Shown here in pieces: positions 24,878 to 36,408 of a DNA stretch of 64,000 nucleotides (within the stretch, counting starts at the first letter, position 1; every line of letters begins with the position of its first letter). Under the pieces are notes generated by a model. It did no database searches. It was given only the letters and a program-made list of their open reading frames with translations, and was not told the DNA's origin. Position numbers and translations under genes: made by a program. Origin of the DNA: Phaeotremella fagi (lineage: Eukaryota; Basidiomycota; Tremellomycetes; Tremellales; Phaeotremellaceae); the NCBI GenBank assembly GCA_001599715.1, contig BCHU01000003.1, positions 248,001 to 312,000 of the forward strand. The letters run 5' to 3'.

Positions 24878-25261
24878 CTAAAAATGATCATCCTTCAAAC
24901 CAGCAACTCGAATCTCTTTAAACATATCACTCAAGATCGAATCCAACCCCTCCTCTTCCGCGTTCCCAAAGGAAATCAAAATCCCATCTTCATCACGTCG
25001 ATTCTTATATTCATTCAAACAACAACTCAATTGTTTAACTGAGACTAACGAATGATCTTTTTTGGAGTATTCGAAAACGCTTTCGAGATTTGGGTTGATG
25101 GTGTGTGAGAAATTGGTTAGTGGGAGACCATCGGGTTGATAATGTATCGCTGAACATTGCCAGTGATTCTCGTTTTGGTTGCGGTGGGTGTTGGTGTCGA
25201 TGGTGATGGTGAGAGTATCTGTCTCTTTGATTGAGATCGATTCGTTTGAAAGGTTTGACAT
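24878..25261 (-). CDS. Small orphan protein, intronless
   Basis: Not recognised. 127 residues, start MSNLSNESISIKETDTLTIT at 25261, end IRVAGLKDDHF. Charged, no signal peptide or membrane segment. It shares the style of the other orphans here (intronless, begins Met-Ser, short), but no block could be aligned with them. Flanked on both sides by GTACNNGTAC motifs (24851, 25385) and by a 14-bp direct repeat (24841, 25612). Confidence 0.55.
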   Translation of the reverse strand: MSNLSNESISIKETDTLTITIDTNTHRNQNENHWQCSAIHYQPDGLPLTNFSHTINPNLESVFEYSKKDHSLVSVKQLSCCLNEYKNRRDEDGILISFGNAEEEGLDSILSDMFKEIRVAGLKDDHF

Positions 25262-26113
25262 GATGTGGCGTTGTAAGAATGCTTTTATGATATTCTTGCT
25301 TGTTTTTAGACTAGAAGGAATTTGGGAGGGGTAAGAAAAGGGAGTTGATTGACCTAATGAGACTTCTCTCAACACCTCACAGAAGTACGAGTACGTCTTC
25401 TTTCATATATTGCTCCTTACCATTTGGCAAGAATTCGAAGGCTTGATGGTTGGAGAATTTTTTGTCGAACTTCTCCGCACATTTGCTAGCAACTTCAAGA
25501 ACTTGCAAAACACACGTACAAGTACAGTGATATCCACGCAAAAAGACTTGTAATCACACCCAAGCATATGAAACATTCTTGAGTACATAGTAACTTACAT
25601 ATCAGCATGCAATATACAGTAGTACGGTTATGTTAGCTTCGATCATTTATATACATAAGAGAATTTTCAATTACCAAATGTTCTCAAAAGTATAAAAGTG
25701 GCTGATTTTTTTCCAGAGTTTTCTTCATTCCATCAGTACGAGTACTTCAATGAGCCTTCGTCATCTTGACAAATCATCCCCAGCTGTGAGAGTATTCTAC
25801 TCATCAATCTTCATCCATACGATGAATGAAGGTAGGCCAGGCACTAGAAGAAAACGATGAAACTGGACCTAAAATTGCTTATTCTTAAGAAGCCAATTCG
25901 TAATTCCTCGAGAACTACTCAATCTACAAATTGATCAGAGAGGCTGAAAGTAATGGTCAAGATCTGAAGATGTAGACGATATCGCGTTTCATGTTTGTTT
26001 GCCGCAGATCTGAACGTTCTCTTGATACACATATAATGGAACCATGCATGTTCCTTTCCCACTTTTGAACGACATTCTCATTTCAACCGAAATCCAATGT
26101 CAATGGAATTAGA
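25262..26113. other. Intergenic region with GTACNNGTAC motifs
   Basis: Divergent spacer of 852 bases between the small orphan and the Fic-type gene. GTACGAGTAC at 25385-25394 and 25736-25745, GTACAAGTAC at 25516-25525. Two ATGs out of frame with the Fic start lie at 26097 and 26103. No other gene seen. Confidence 0.45.
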
Positions 26114-27777
26114 ATGCGTTCACTTGATGAAGTGTGTCAGCAAATGTCTCTGGAGGCGAATCCTTTCAACATCAAATTCTACAGTCAGGAAGAGAAGAAT
26201 CGACTCATCCTAGCCGATATGATTTTCTGTGAGAAAAACGGACCTGCGGTAAGATCAAGCTTCTTTCATCGGATCCTTTCTGCATACAAGACAACGGTGA
26301 ATTGACAATACACGTTTTTAGACAAAATGGATCAATCTCGAAGCAAACCAAACTCAATTGAACCATTTGACGCGTTTGCTTTCGTTGAATCTTGGTCAAT
26401 CACCTGTCAACGATCGAAGATATCTCATGTCTCTCACTGATATCGAAGCTTATACCAAATGTTTCCCTACCCAGCCACGACTTCATTTACATCTTTCAAA
26501 ATTGTATTGGCATTTGAACGATTTCGAATTGGCTCAACGGCATGCTTTCAAATGTCAACAATTGATTCTACCTGCCAATGACAAGTTTTTGGCATATTGG
26601 GTGAAAGCTACAACTTTGAAGATGGAGGTGATCAAGAAGGAGGCTGAGAAGAGACATGAGAGGGTTAAAGATTATCATTTGGTTGGACGTTTTCGATCAA
26701 TCGAGGAATTCACTTTACTCAACACCAGAAATCTACCTTTACCATTTGGGATTTCATGCAATGGCTATCCATGTTCACAAACTACATCGACATCATCCAC
26801 CACTGAAACGATAATTCTAGCGATCGATTCATACAATTTGGAAGATATTATACAAGTAAATTTCCAAGATTTACGACTTGATAACGACTACAGCAATCAT
26901 CCGACGTCATATCCAAGATACTTTAGATATCATCGAACGAAAACAGATATCGAAAACATCATCAAAGACTATCAAAACGCTTTGTCGATGATCGAAGCTC
27001 TATTTCATGATTATCAATCGGTCAAGGACAATCTATTGAGTCTCGACAATGTAACGCAACTTCATCGGGATTTAATCAAGAGTTATAGAGTCTCTGACAC
27101 ATCTCGTGATAACTGTTTACGAAGTTTGTCTCTTCGTGCAGACGGTTCTCTCGTACTTGACGAGATCGAATATCACTCTTTTGGATTAAGGACAAAAAAT
27201 TTTTGTCTTCATGCACGTTACAGTATTTGGACTAGACCTTGGGACTTGACGGAAGCTATGGAGCAATACTTGCAAGTAGTGAATGTCAGTAAAACTACCT
27301 AACCTTCTTCAGAGCTAGCTGATAAACTTCGAAACATAGGATATTGTAGTTGAGAAAAGAATGACTGGAACGGTGTATGATCCTATCAATAAAGCTGCTT
27401 ACCTTCTTCATCGATTGACTGCTATCAACCCTTTCAACGTCGGTAACGGGGTTCTAGCGAGATTAATCGCTTCTATACCATTACTAGCTGTAGGTATCCC
27501 ACCAATCAATATATCACCAGAAGGGAAATCGGATTATTACACAGCACTTAGAATGGTAAGTCCCTCTACTCATATTGTTCCATTTGCTTGACTCAACTGA
27601 CACGAACCTTTTCAAACCTTTATTCCACAGGCAGACGAACATGACGATCTTAGGTATTTAGCAGCGGTGGTTTACATGAGCAGGGTCAAAACAACAAAAA
27701 GAATTAATAATCTGATGATGGATAGTATCACTCTTAATCAAAAATTGGTGAAAGTGGTTCAAGCTTCTTCTCCTTGA
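26114..27777 (+). CDS. Fic/DOC-fold protein with altered catalytic motif
   Basis: Four exons (26114-26248, 26322-27284, 27340-27555, 27631-27777), 486 residues. The N-terminal third has a TPR-like stretch: RLHLHLSKLYWHLNDFELAQ then RHAFKCQQLILPANDKFLAY. The C-terminal part reads AAYLLHRLTAINPFNVGNGV and LARLIASIPLLAVGIPPINI, then YYTALRMADEHDDLRYLAAV. This follows the Fic order (helix, HPFxDGNGRxxR loop, hydrophobic helix, PPI, YY.AL..AD). In Fic enzymes the His is catalytic and the Arg binds the nucleotide phosphate; here they are Asn and Val, while PF..GNG and the final Arg remain. AMPylation would need another base. TPR plus Fic recalls FICD, but no membrane anchor is seen. Confidence 0.65.
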
Positions 27778-28488
27778 ATATCATTTTCCTTCTTTTCGTT
27801 TTTACATTAAATTTCCTTTAAAGTAGCCTTTCCTGTGAAGACTTGAACTTTTATCTTGAAGGGGAGAGGGGGATTAACTTCACAATTTCTTCGATTTTCA
27901 GGTCGGATACTTTTGTTTTCACATTTTCTTCTTCTGACTTGTGAAAAGGTTTTTGAGGAGTCGTTGAGCTACGGACCTTTTCACAGTTTTTGGGTTTACT
28001 TTTTTGATTTCTTTTCTCTAACAAATGCATTTGTATTACATACACATAAGTTGACCTGACTTGAGATCGTTCCTCAACTGCTTTCGTGAGACTGACTATC
28101 TTCAAATTCTTCTCGTAACCCATGGGAAATCATTGGAAACAAATCTCCATCCTTGATTTCTTTCGGGACTTTTCCTTTCTGTCCACATTTCCCCTAAAAC
28201 TCCTTCCCCCAAATAAGTACTCGCGTGTCGAAATCTTGCGACTGATCTTTCTGGTAAATGAACTACAGGCCAGAATTCGATAACGTTGGTGAGTAAAATC
28301 ATGCAGAGCTCGTAAGTTCCAGTAACTTGGATCATAGCGTCGAGTTAACGTCACTCGGCGTAACGCCTTTTAATCGATACTGGTAGGCACAGCATCCGCA
28401 GAGACAGGAACGTCGGTCCGTAGCTTTACGCTTAAGTTATCCATCCCTCTCCTCCTGCTCTCTCATTGATCAATGAACTTCTTCCAGT
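27778..28488. other. Intergenic region
   Basis: About 710 bases after the Fic-type gene without a recognised gene. Pyrimidine-rich in the first third. Open frames on minus (27851-28354) show no family signature. Confidence 0.4.
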
Positions 28489-28489
28489 G

Positions 28490-28916
28490 AACAACCCTCC
28501 GGTATCTCAAAACTGGAGGAGTGATTGCATGGCGAAACGTCTCAAACCGTTATTCTCCATCGGGTGCCTTGACAATTTTCGTCACGGCATTCATGAAATA
28601 ATTACATCAAATTCGAATTTGGGATATGAGCGAGTATCAATTATTCAAAGATCAGAGATCCAATTCCCTTCATCCCCTTGTTCCCAACATCTTTCAAAAA
28701 GGATATCTTATCTTTGGTTTGGTCGCCATCGTCTCATCCACTCTAGCAGGTCCTGTAGCTGTAGCTGGAGATTTTGAAGTTATGTTTGATACACCTTCAC
28801 CAATTGTTCGACAGGTATCCACCGATACCGCTGCACTTTATAACCAGCGGTCTCGACGGTTTCCACTGCGTTGTACTTTGCCAAACCGTAAATGTCGGCT
28901 CCTTGATGTACTGTAA
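28490..28916 (+). pseudogene. Degenerate 5' copy of the secreted-protein gene at 29513
   Basis: 28490-28600 resembles the flank upstream of the intact gene (GGTATCTCAAAACTGGAGGA against GGTACCTCAAAACAGGGAGG, then a CGGCAT..GA block). From 28689 the coding part reads IFQKGYLIFGLVAIVSSTLA against MFSKSVFIFGLFTIVSLTLA: a signal peptide in both, with the start ATG replaced by ATC. The frame is open further upstream to ATG 28626, which would bury the signal peptide behind 21 residues. It ends at TAA 28914; the later exons of the intact gene are missing. Confidence 0.65.
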
Positions 28917-29512
28917 AGATGCAGTCTCAGTTTTTCACACTTAGGTAATTATTGCAATCGTTTAAGAACAATACTTGCAGCAAGTTGAGCTGCTTTTGTA
29001 ATCAGTTCAAAGTATAGGCTCAATGCCTTCCATTCAGTTTCGTAATTTTCGTACTTTGCAGTTTACTCAGTTCTCTTTGCTGTTCTCTCTCCTTTCCCAA
29101 GTTTTTCGTCTTCAGCGTTACAACAAAAAGGGCGTTCTGTTAGATCTTGACTTCTCTTTATTTGCCCCATAAGGTCATTTTTGTGTTTATCACTGGTACC
29201 TCAACTTGACGTAAATTCAAGTGCTTGGCAGAGTTAGGTCCACTTACATAGTCAAGTAGCGTTGCAAAACTCGGAGAACTGGTAACATGCTGCCGTAAAT
29301 CACAAGAAACCTCGGTACCTCAAAACAGGGAGGGTAAAATATTTGAGGCGGAACAACTCAACCGAATGTTTTGTGAATTCTCTACGTTTTCCACGGCATC
29401 GAGACATCTTCTGCTCCGAGACGACATCGAAAGTTGAAGAGGTTGAGCGACAAAAGCATTCCCAGAACTTCTCTTCCGCACCCAAACTTCTTCCTTTCTT
29501 TGACCATTCAGC
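28917..29512. other. Intergenic region
   Basis: 596 bases; the last 190 are the duplicated 5' flank of the secreted-protein gene. No other gene seen. Confidence 0.4.
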
Positions 29513-30318
29513 ATGTTTTCTAAGAGTGTCTTCATTTTTGGGTTGTTCACCATCGTTTCGTTGACTTTGGCTAGTCCTGTAGCTGGAGTCTCTGAAATTG
29601 AGAGCACACTTCCACCAGCCTCTCGAACGATATCCGGTATCACCTCCATCATCAAAGAGGTGAGTTTAGTTAGATCTATGAAAGATCGTCAAACAAAACG
29701 AGAGGATGTTGTCCGTCGTGGTTCCAAAGCAAAGCGTGCTACGACATCACCGTAAGTCAGTCGTTGGCCAAGAACGTATGTACAAATGACTGAAGTGAAA
29801 ATCAATAATCAAGTCCTCTCTGTGACCCGAGTAAGACCTTTCATATCGAATATTCAGCACCTGGTCACGATATTGATGGAGCGTTGGCTGTCCTGCGCCC
29901 TGATGACTTCACCAATGAATTCGACCTTCAAAGTACAACTTCAACTCCATCGGCGAGTATCTTTAAACTATCTTCCTCTTGTCAACTACTCACATCAGAT
30001 GGTGGTTTGATCGGTGAGTTGGGACGTTGATCCGATAGACAACCGCATACTGTACATAACGTTGATTCCATTCTAGCCAACGCAGATTCATATGATCCTT
30101 ACGTCTTGTATTTCAACCCTGCTGTTCCAGATGGCCAGATAACTGTCTTTTGTTCACCCATCGTTCTCAACGCTCAATTGCAGTGCACCGCTGGTGTTAA
30201 AAATCAATTCCTCTATGGGGTCGTTTCTGGCTCTCCACCTCAACTTTTCACAGCTACCGGTCTATCACCCAACTATCCTGCGTTATACTCCGTCACTTTA
30301 TACGCTGTTGCCGTCTAA
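29513..30318 (+). CDS. Predicted secreted protein, unknown family
   Basis: Three exons (29513-29751, 29814-30013, 30077-30318), 226 residues. Residues 1-21 are a classic signal peptide, MFSKSVFIFGLFTIVSLTLA followed by Ser-Pro-Val. A basic linker follows with dibasic sites (KREDVVRRGSKAKR, about residues 62-75) that could be Kex2 processing sites. The mature part, starting near LCDPSKTFHIEYSAPGHDID, has four or so Cys (LCDP, SSCQLL, VFCSP, LQCTAG) and is rich in Ser, Thr and Pro. No known fold recognised. A small secreted Cys-containing protein fits a cell-wall or extracellular role; that is inference. Confidence 0.7.
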
Positions 30319-31052
30319 ATACGTGGTTTCAACGGAATGAAGTTGATTGCAGATATATCTTTTATGGTGTTAGTTGGCTTTTTGGGAGGTTTTCTTTTTG
30401 GTTTGTCAGTTTCTGGATGCAAAGTCTGCAAAAGATCGTATACTCTACAGACCGCTGTGTGTTGTTGCACTCGTTGAAGAGCAGCTATACCTTAGCGTGT
30501 ATCCGACTGATCCCGTGAATGTAGAGTCTTGAAAGGAAAGACTAATGGTTTCTCTCCAGAGAGAGATTTTCCCATATGCTCACCCACCATCCCCCAAGCC
30601 AAATATTCAATGTCGACAACTGTATTTCCCAGAAGTCTCCCATGCAAAGACCAACTGAACACCGGAGAACAAACCGGCAAACACCACCGATTCGCCTCCA
30701 CCTCCATGAAGTCTTACCTCCACCTCCACCAAAACCCATGAGCTTACCATAGCCAAAAATAACAAAGGGCGCAACTTGGCATCTGGTTAAATTAACCTGT
30801 TCATACTAAGGCAAAAGCTCCTTGTGATCAATTAATTCACTTGATCGACGTCTCTCGTAGTCAGTCACCCTTGAACCCAATATCCATCCCTCTTGATTAG
30901 CGGAATTTCCATTTTTCAAATTTTTATTTTTTTGAAAAACCATTTGGATACTCGGACGAGCGAAAAAAGGTTTAACAGGTGGACTTTTTCTTGGGTTTTC
31001 GATTCGATAATTTCTTAACTTCTCGATACCTGGAGATTGATTGTTTTCCATC
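30319..31052. other. Intergenic region holding repeat R1 copy 2
   Basis: 734 bases between the secreted-protein gene and the MFS gene. Contains the R1 copy at 30444-30515. No gene seen. Confidence 0.45.
30444..30515. repeat. Dispersed repeat R1, copy 2
   Basis: TCTACAGACCGCTGTGTG through GCGTGTATCCGACTGATC. Partner of 12046-12120 in the same orientation, about 18 kb away. Confidence 0.65.
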
Positions 31053-33020
31053 ATGTCAATCATCAATCAGGATTCGGAAACGACGATTATAGATACACGA
31101 TCGACTATGAGGGACGGTGAAGATATACCAAAAATTGATGGTTTACCTAATGACCCACCTACATCTACGTCCACCACGCTCACCCCACGTAAAAGGGATT
31201 TCGGTTTCTTACCAATACCAAAGAATAGGAGACATGATCCAAGATTGAAAGCTCATGAACAATTCGTTTTCAGTTGGAGAATGAATTTGATATTCGCTAC
31301 TGCAGCCGTAAGTCTAGCACAACTCTTCTCATCGGATCGTTTTCCATGCTAATATGAAAATTACTTATAGACGGTGTCAGTGATGAACCTCTATTATATA
31401 CAGGTGAGATCTAACCATCTTCATCTCTCAATGTCCAACTGGTGCTGAACAGAAACGAAATAGCCAATGTTGGTAGCCATAGCCAAAGATTTCGACGTTT
31501 CAAACGATGTTGTCTCGAGAATCCCGACATTAGCTCAAGGTGGTTATGGAGTTGGGATCGTTTTCGTCTCGCCCTTAGGAGATTTAGTTCGAAGGAGACC
31601 TTTAGTCCTCCTTTTAATGTTTTTAACTACAACTTTGAGTATCGGTTGTGCTTTAGCGAGAAACGTCGAGATGCTTGAAGGTATAAGTTTTTTGATTGGT
31701 ATCCTAACCGTAAGTCAACTGTTTATTAACGTGTGTTAACGTTTTTAGGTGACCCCTCAAATCTGTATACCTTGGACGGCGGATTTGGCACCTTCGAATA
31801 AAAGAGCTCAAGCTATGTCGATCACTTTATCGGGATTGATTTTCGGTTTAGTGTTGGGAAGAGTTTTAGCGGGGATCATATCGAATTTCAAATCTTGGAG
31901 AGATACTTATTGGTTAGCTGTGGGATTACAGGGTGGTACGTCCATGTCTTCGTTTACGAACTGTCATCTGCTGTTGAACGCGTACTGATATAGTGTTTGG
32001 CTAGCTATGACTGGTGTTCTTTGGTTGGTTCTACCCGATACTCCAGATAAGGATATTGGAATTTCATATTTCCAAGTTTTACTCTCCATGATGAAATATT
32101 TCGTCACTTATCCAACTCTGGTTCAAGCTTGTATATGTTCATGTTTGACCAGTGGTGAGTGAAAATCAAAGTCTGCCAAACCCGTCACGTTAACTAACCC
32201 TTCCCGCCATTTAGCTGTATTCGCTGGATTGTGAGTCAAAAAAGGTCTACGCCATACTTGCTCAACAACTAACATTATCCCAGTTGGACAAGCTTAACAT
32301 TCCTCCTCTCAGATCCTCCCTACAGGTAAGTCCGTCCATCACCCCAAACTAACCCTCGAAAAAAGTTACAGTCCACTAGACATAGGACTCTTCGGTCTCC
32401 TAGGAATCATCGGTGCCCTCCTAGCCCCCCAATGGGGTAAACTAATCGATAAAGTCGTACCCTGGCTCGGTCAACTCTTAGGAATCTCCACCTCCTTAAT
32501 CTCAATGATCATCGCGCTAGCAGCAGCTGATAAATCAGTCGGTGCTGTGGCGGTATCGATAGTGTTGTATGATATGGGACAGCAGTTGGCTCAGGTTTCG
32601 GCTAGTTATAGGATTGCGGGGATTGATCCGAAAGCTAGAGCTAGGTTGAACGGTTGTTCCTTGCTAGCAGTGTTTATTGGACAGGTGAGTGGAGAATCAG
32701 AAAAGGTTGTTGTTGACGGGTAGACATCTGGTACGGCTATTCTCACGAATATATATAATTCACATGGATGGAGATCAACAGGTGCAACGGCGGTTGCGTT
32801 TGTTGGGACTGCGTTGTTGGTGCTGTTAGCTCGAGGTCCACATGAGACTCGGTGGTTAGGTTGGAGTGGGGGTACCCAGTTGTTGAAAAAGGAGAAATTG
32901 ACGGATTTGAGTCCAGAGGCTATCACTGAACGTCAATATCGGAAGGAGAAGGTGGTTGTTCTTAAAGCCACGAGGGATGATTTGGAATTGGGTAAGGTAG
33001 ACGGTACTCCTGCATCTTAG
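31053..33020 (+). CDS. Major facilitator superfamily transporter
   Basis: Polytopic plasma-membrane-type permease. Start ATG 31053 (MSIINQDSETTIIDTRST). The hydrophilic N-terminus of about 75 residues ends KNRRHDPRLKAHEQF. Then come about 12 hydrophobic segments across seven or more exons. The MFS loop 2-3 motif appears as SPLGDLVRRRPLVLLLMFLT. Other segments: GISFLIGILT, ITLSGLIFGLVLGRVLAGII, LDIGLFGLLGIIGALLAPQW and LLAVFIGQ. The C-terminal tail is basic/acidic (EKVVVLKATRDDLELGK). The sequence after TM1 (MNLYYIQPMLVAIAKDFDVS) resembles the AraJ/YgaY-type drug-efflux branch. Substrate unknown. Confidence 0.85.
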
Positions 33021-33172
33021 TTTTGTACGACCGTATCTTGTATCTTGGGCTACACTATCTTTCACATTATTATTAAGAGGACAAACTTATGTATCTATTA
33101 TCAGGATTGCTATCTCATTGCCAATCGCATTATACATCTCATATCTATGACATTTAATAGGTAACAACGATT

Positions 33173-34376
33173 CTATGCAACAATACATCCATCCTTATCA
33201 TCTTTCCCTTTACTCCTACCCTTCCCAAATTTCTTGAACGATTGATTCTCAGCCAAGAGTTCCGCATATCGAACCTACACACACTTGGTCAGAACGAATA
33301 CCATAATCTATGATTCACCCACTCACCCTCGAAAAAAGGAAATTTTATCTCACCTCTTCAGTCTTTGACAACAGACCTTTATCATGTCTTGCTTTCAACG
33401 CTTGCAAAGCTGATTGAACTTCTGCCTCGGCTCGTCTAGAGTTTCATCGAATCAGTTTTTATCATGAAAAAGTTGTTCCGACTCACTTGTCAGTTTTCGA
33501 CTTGACAAATGGAACTTTGACATCCTGACCGGCTCTCTTCATTGCAGCTGCTGCGGCAGCTGCTCTAGCTTCTATTTGATTTGTAGAATTTGAGGAAAGT
33601 GGACCTGAAGAATGAGTCTTGACAGGTTGTGAGGTTTGAGCAATGATTGGTTGGGTTGAACGAGATGGATTGGATGATGGTGGTTGCATGGATGGAGGAA
33701 GGAGTCGTGAGATGCCTGTTCTTGTCGTTGCTGTCGATTGGTTGGTTGGTTGAGGAGTTGCAGATCTCGACGATTGGTTCGAAGGAACACCACATGAATG
33801 GTCACTGAAATGTCGATGCGATGGACAGAAAGAATGAGAGCATTTCTATCATACTCATATCAGTACCAGAAACATTAATCCTAAACTCTGACTTACGTCA
33901 CATTTCATCTGAACAACTAAAACCTTGTTGCATCCCTTTCTCCAGCATATCTCCCCAATCTCTTTACGACGTTTTAATTCAGCTTTACGTCTGATCTCAC
34001 CACCTTCCATACCGACACAGTTACCACTAAGGATATGACGTTCGACAGCTTCGTTAGGATCTTGTGTTCCCTTTGAAGTTGATACCACCTCGTTACAGAT
34101 TGGACATTGAGGTGCTATCCTGTCTCTCATCGAGGGTGGGAGAGGTGCTTGGCATGAGTGTTGGGAAGGTAGGAAATGAGGTTGACAGAATGATTCGTGA
34201 CATGCTGGACACTGAGAGAAAGGTGAGTTGTGAGACCATCTAGGGGGATGAGGTTGCTATGGACTCACTGAGAAAGGTAGGAAATCATGTAGATGACAAT
34301 CTGGATGGTTACATCCTTGACCCAAGAATAAGAGTTCTTGGCGGTTTGAAAGTGTTGAAGCTGATGTTGATGCCAT
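33173..34376 (-). CDS. AN1-type zinc finger protein with C-terminal CaaX box (ZFAND2/AIRAPL-like)
   Basis: Two AN1 zinc fingers. Finger 1: LGQGCNHPDCHLHDFLPFS, then CPACHESFCQPHFLPSQHSC. Finger 2: CWRKGCNKVLVVQMKCDKC, then HSFCPSHRHFSDHSCG. The spacer contains CPICNEVVS. A low-complexity Ser/Pro/Thr region (33600-33770) and the basic helix IEARAAAAAAAMKRAGQDVK follow. The C-terminus is KGKDDKDGCIVA: Cys-Ile-Val-Ala is a good farnesylation CaaX box. In animals, ZFAND2B combines two AN1 fingers with a prenylated end and works at the ER/proteasome with p97. The same role here is inference; no ubiquitin-interacting motif was confirmed. Convergent with the MFS gene. Confidence 0.8.
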
Positions 34377-34835
34377 TGAGAGGGGAGTGAGGATTAGTGT
34401 TAAAGATGAAATGTGTTACTCTCCTACTCCTACTCTCCTACTTATATCTGTTAATATGAACGCTTAGTAATTATCTTGATGTTATTGTTGAAGTAAATAA
34501 TTCTAGCACTTACTGTGTACGGGTCGTCAAAGGACGATTGAGTAATCGAGTGGCGAGCGAGTGGTTAAAATAACGTGGTTTCCACGTGGTCGCACTCGTC
34601 GCCGTTTTGCCACCCAAAGATTTATTTTTCTCGTAAGATTTGACTTACTGTACTGTAATTGACTACGCAAACGCTAAGACTACAAGACCGAGGGTAGGGA
34701 ATAGATATAAATGGTATATAGATTATAGAAATAGAGAATAGACAGCAAAGATAGATAGAGCAACAACATATCACACTTCATAGACCATATACAGAAACAC
34801 CAACAGGACAATTTTCAATCGCGTCGCTTCACCCC
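34377..34835. promoter_or_regulatory. Divergent promoter region
   Basis: 459 bases between the AN1 protein start (minus) and the membrane-protein start (plus). Contains AAATAACGTGGTTTCCACGT (34567-34586) with an ACGTGG/CCACGT inverted pair, and TATAAATGG near 34705. Regulatory role inferred. Confidence 0.45.
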
Positions 34836-36408
34836 ATGAAATCCCTCTTTAGACCCTTCCCAGTCCCACTCAACAATAAACAATGGTTTTACTTAGCCGT
34901 GATACAAGGTGTTGGAGCAGGAATCATCGACGGAGGTGCTAATTTTGGTATAGCCTATGCGAGTGAGTTCCCAGCTATCACTCAAAACATCCTTTGTTCA
35001 TAATACTGATCAATCCTTAGTGTACCATAACCAAAAAGTGGTCAAGATGTGGGTGTTCAGTCAAAACACCATCGCAGGTGACCTCGGTGTTACACCCATC
35101 ATCCAATGTCTAGCCTCGATGCTTATCACGTCAACACTCGTTCATACGGATTTACATAACAAAGCCATCCTACCTCTACCATTCGTTTACCCCCACGTAG
35201 AGAATCTACCAGATCCCCGAACTCTTTTCCAAAAATCTCCTAAAAACGATTCAGGCGATGATGAAAAAATCGGGAACCACCAACAACAAATCGATACCAC
35301 CGAGAAAAAAGGATTTAATTATTATTATTGGATGCTGATTAGGTTTATTTTTGAGGGGACAGAAAAAAATATGTTATTGGCACGTGTAGGGTTTTCGTCT
35401 TGGATCGGTAGATTTATTTGGACTGCTGCTCAAGGTGCTGCTATCGGTGTAGTGTTTGGATTTCCACTTTGGTGTTTGGCTATAATAATTTTGGGACCTA
35501 TTTATAAAAACGATAACATGGGTAATAAATGGGCACCTGAGGTTATTAAATTGGTTTTCGGTGCTATAGTTGGTTGGGTAACGAATCCTGTTATTGCTAC
35601 ACTGGCGTTAGGTTCACAAGCCGATCATCATCTTCTTATTGTACCTGTGTCTGATGATTTGGAGAAAGGTAGAACGGGTATCAATACAGGTCACGTTGGT
35701 GGTGTTGAAACGATTAGAGAAGAAGATGGGGAAGAAACCATCATTGAAGAAACTGATTTGAATTCAAGGAATGGATCAACAATCGTTAATCCACAGGATA
35801 CACCATATCAATCACGATCTAGAGCCGGTTCGACTGGTGTCTCAATTCCACCATCACCCTTAACCTCCCGACCACCACTTACCGCCAACGTTTCCCATCT
35901 CTCCCCATTACCTGGAGCAACATCACTCCCAATCCCACCTCGATCAGCGTCCTTCTTCTCCTCAAGACCTAGAGGTGAATCAGTAACCTCAAACGCAGGT
36001 AGTATAGGTTCCTACACCTATTCACTAGGTGGCACCGGAGGTCGAGCTCAAAGATCTCGTGCAGGAAGTAGAACTTCCGTTAACCTCAACGACGAAAGGG
36101 AAAGAACGAACGAATCAGGTGGTGGTTCAGGTAATCTGTTTTGGTCATCTTCTTCACCTGGTAGATTGAGATCAGCTTCTTTGGTCACTTCTGGAACTTT
36201 GGGTCCTAGAGATGAAAGATCAAGTTCGATCAGTGGTCTCACTCCTGTTTCGGCTAATCAATCGTTGGCTCCACCGCCGGTGTGGGACGTCTTTGGTAGG
36301 AGGGATAGTACACCTGTTAGCCCTAATTCCTCGGAGAGGGGGAGGGTTTCACCGTTGATTGGGACTGGGTCCAGGTTGAGTTTACCGAGAGGTGATTCTG
36401 GTCCTTGA
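34836..36408 (+). CDS. Fungal multi-pass membrane protein (DUF2456-like), unknown function
   Basis: Exon 1 34836-34962, 58-nt intron, exon 2 35021-36408; 504 residues. Starts MKSLFRPFPVPLNNKQWFYL; hydrophobic segments AVIQGVGAGIIDGGANFGIA, LGVTPIIQCLASMLITSTLV, WTAAQGAAIGVVFGFPLWCL and VFGAIVGWVTNPVIATLALG. The last 270 residues are hydrophilic, Ser/Arg/Pro-rich and low in complexity, probably a disordered cytosolic tail with phosphosites (for example RSRAGSTGVS, RAGSRTS). The membrane half resembles an uncharacterised fungal family I would place with DUF2456; that placement is from memory and unchecked. Confidence 0.6.

Noticed and set aside
34957..35020. Start of the membrane protein placed inside 34957-35020
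   Set aside because: That stretch is the intron; the upstream exon 34836-34962 joins in frame and supplies the natural N-terminus.
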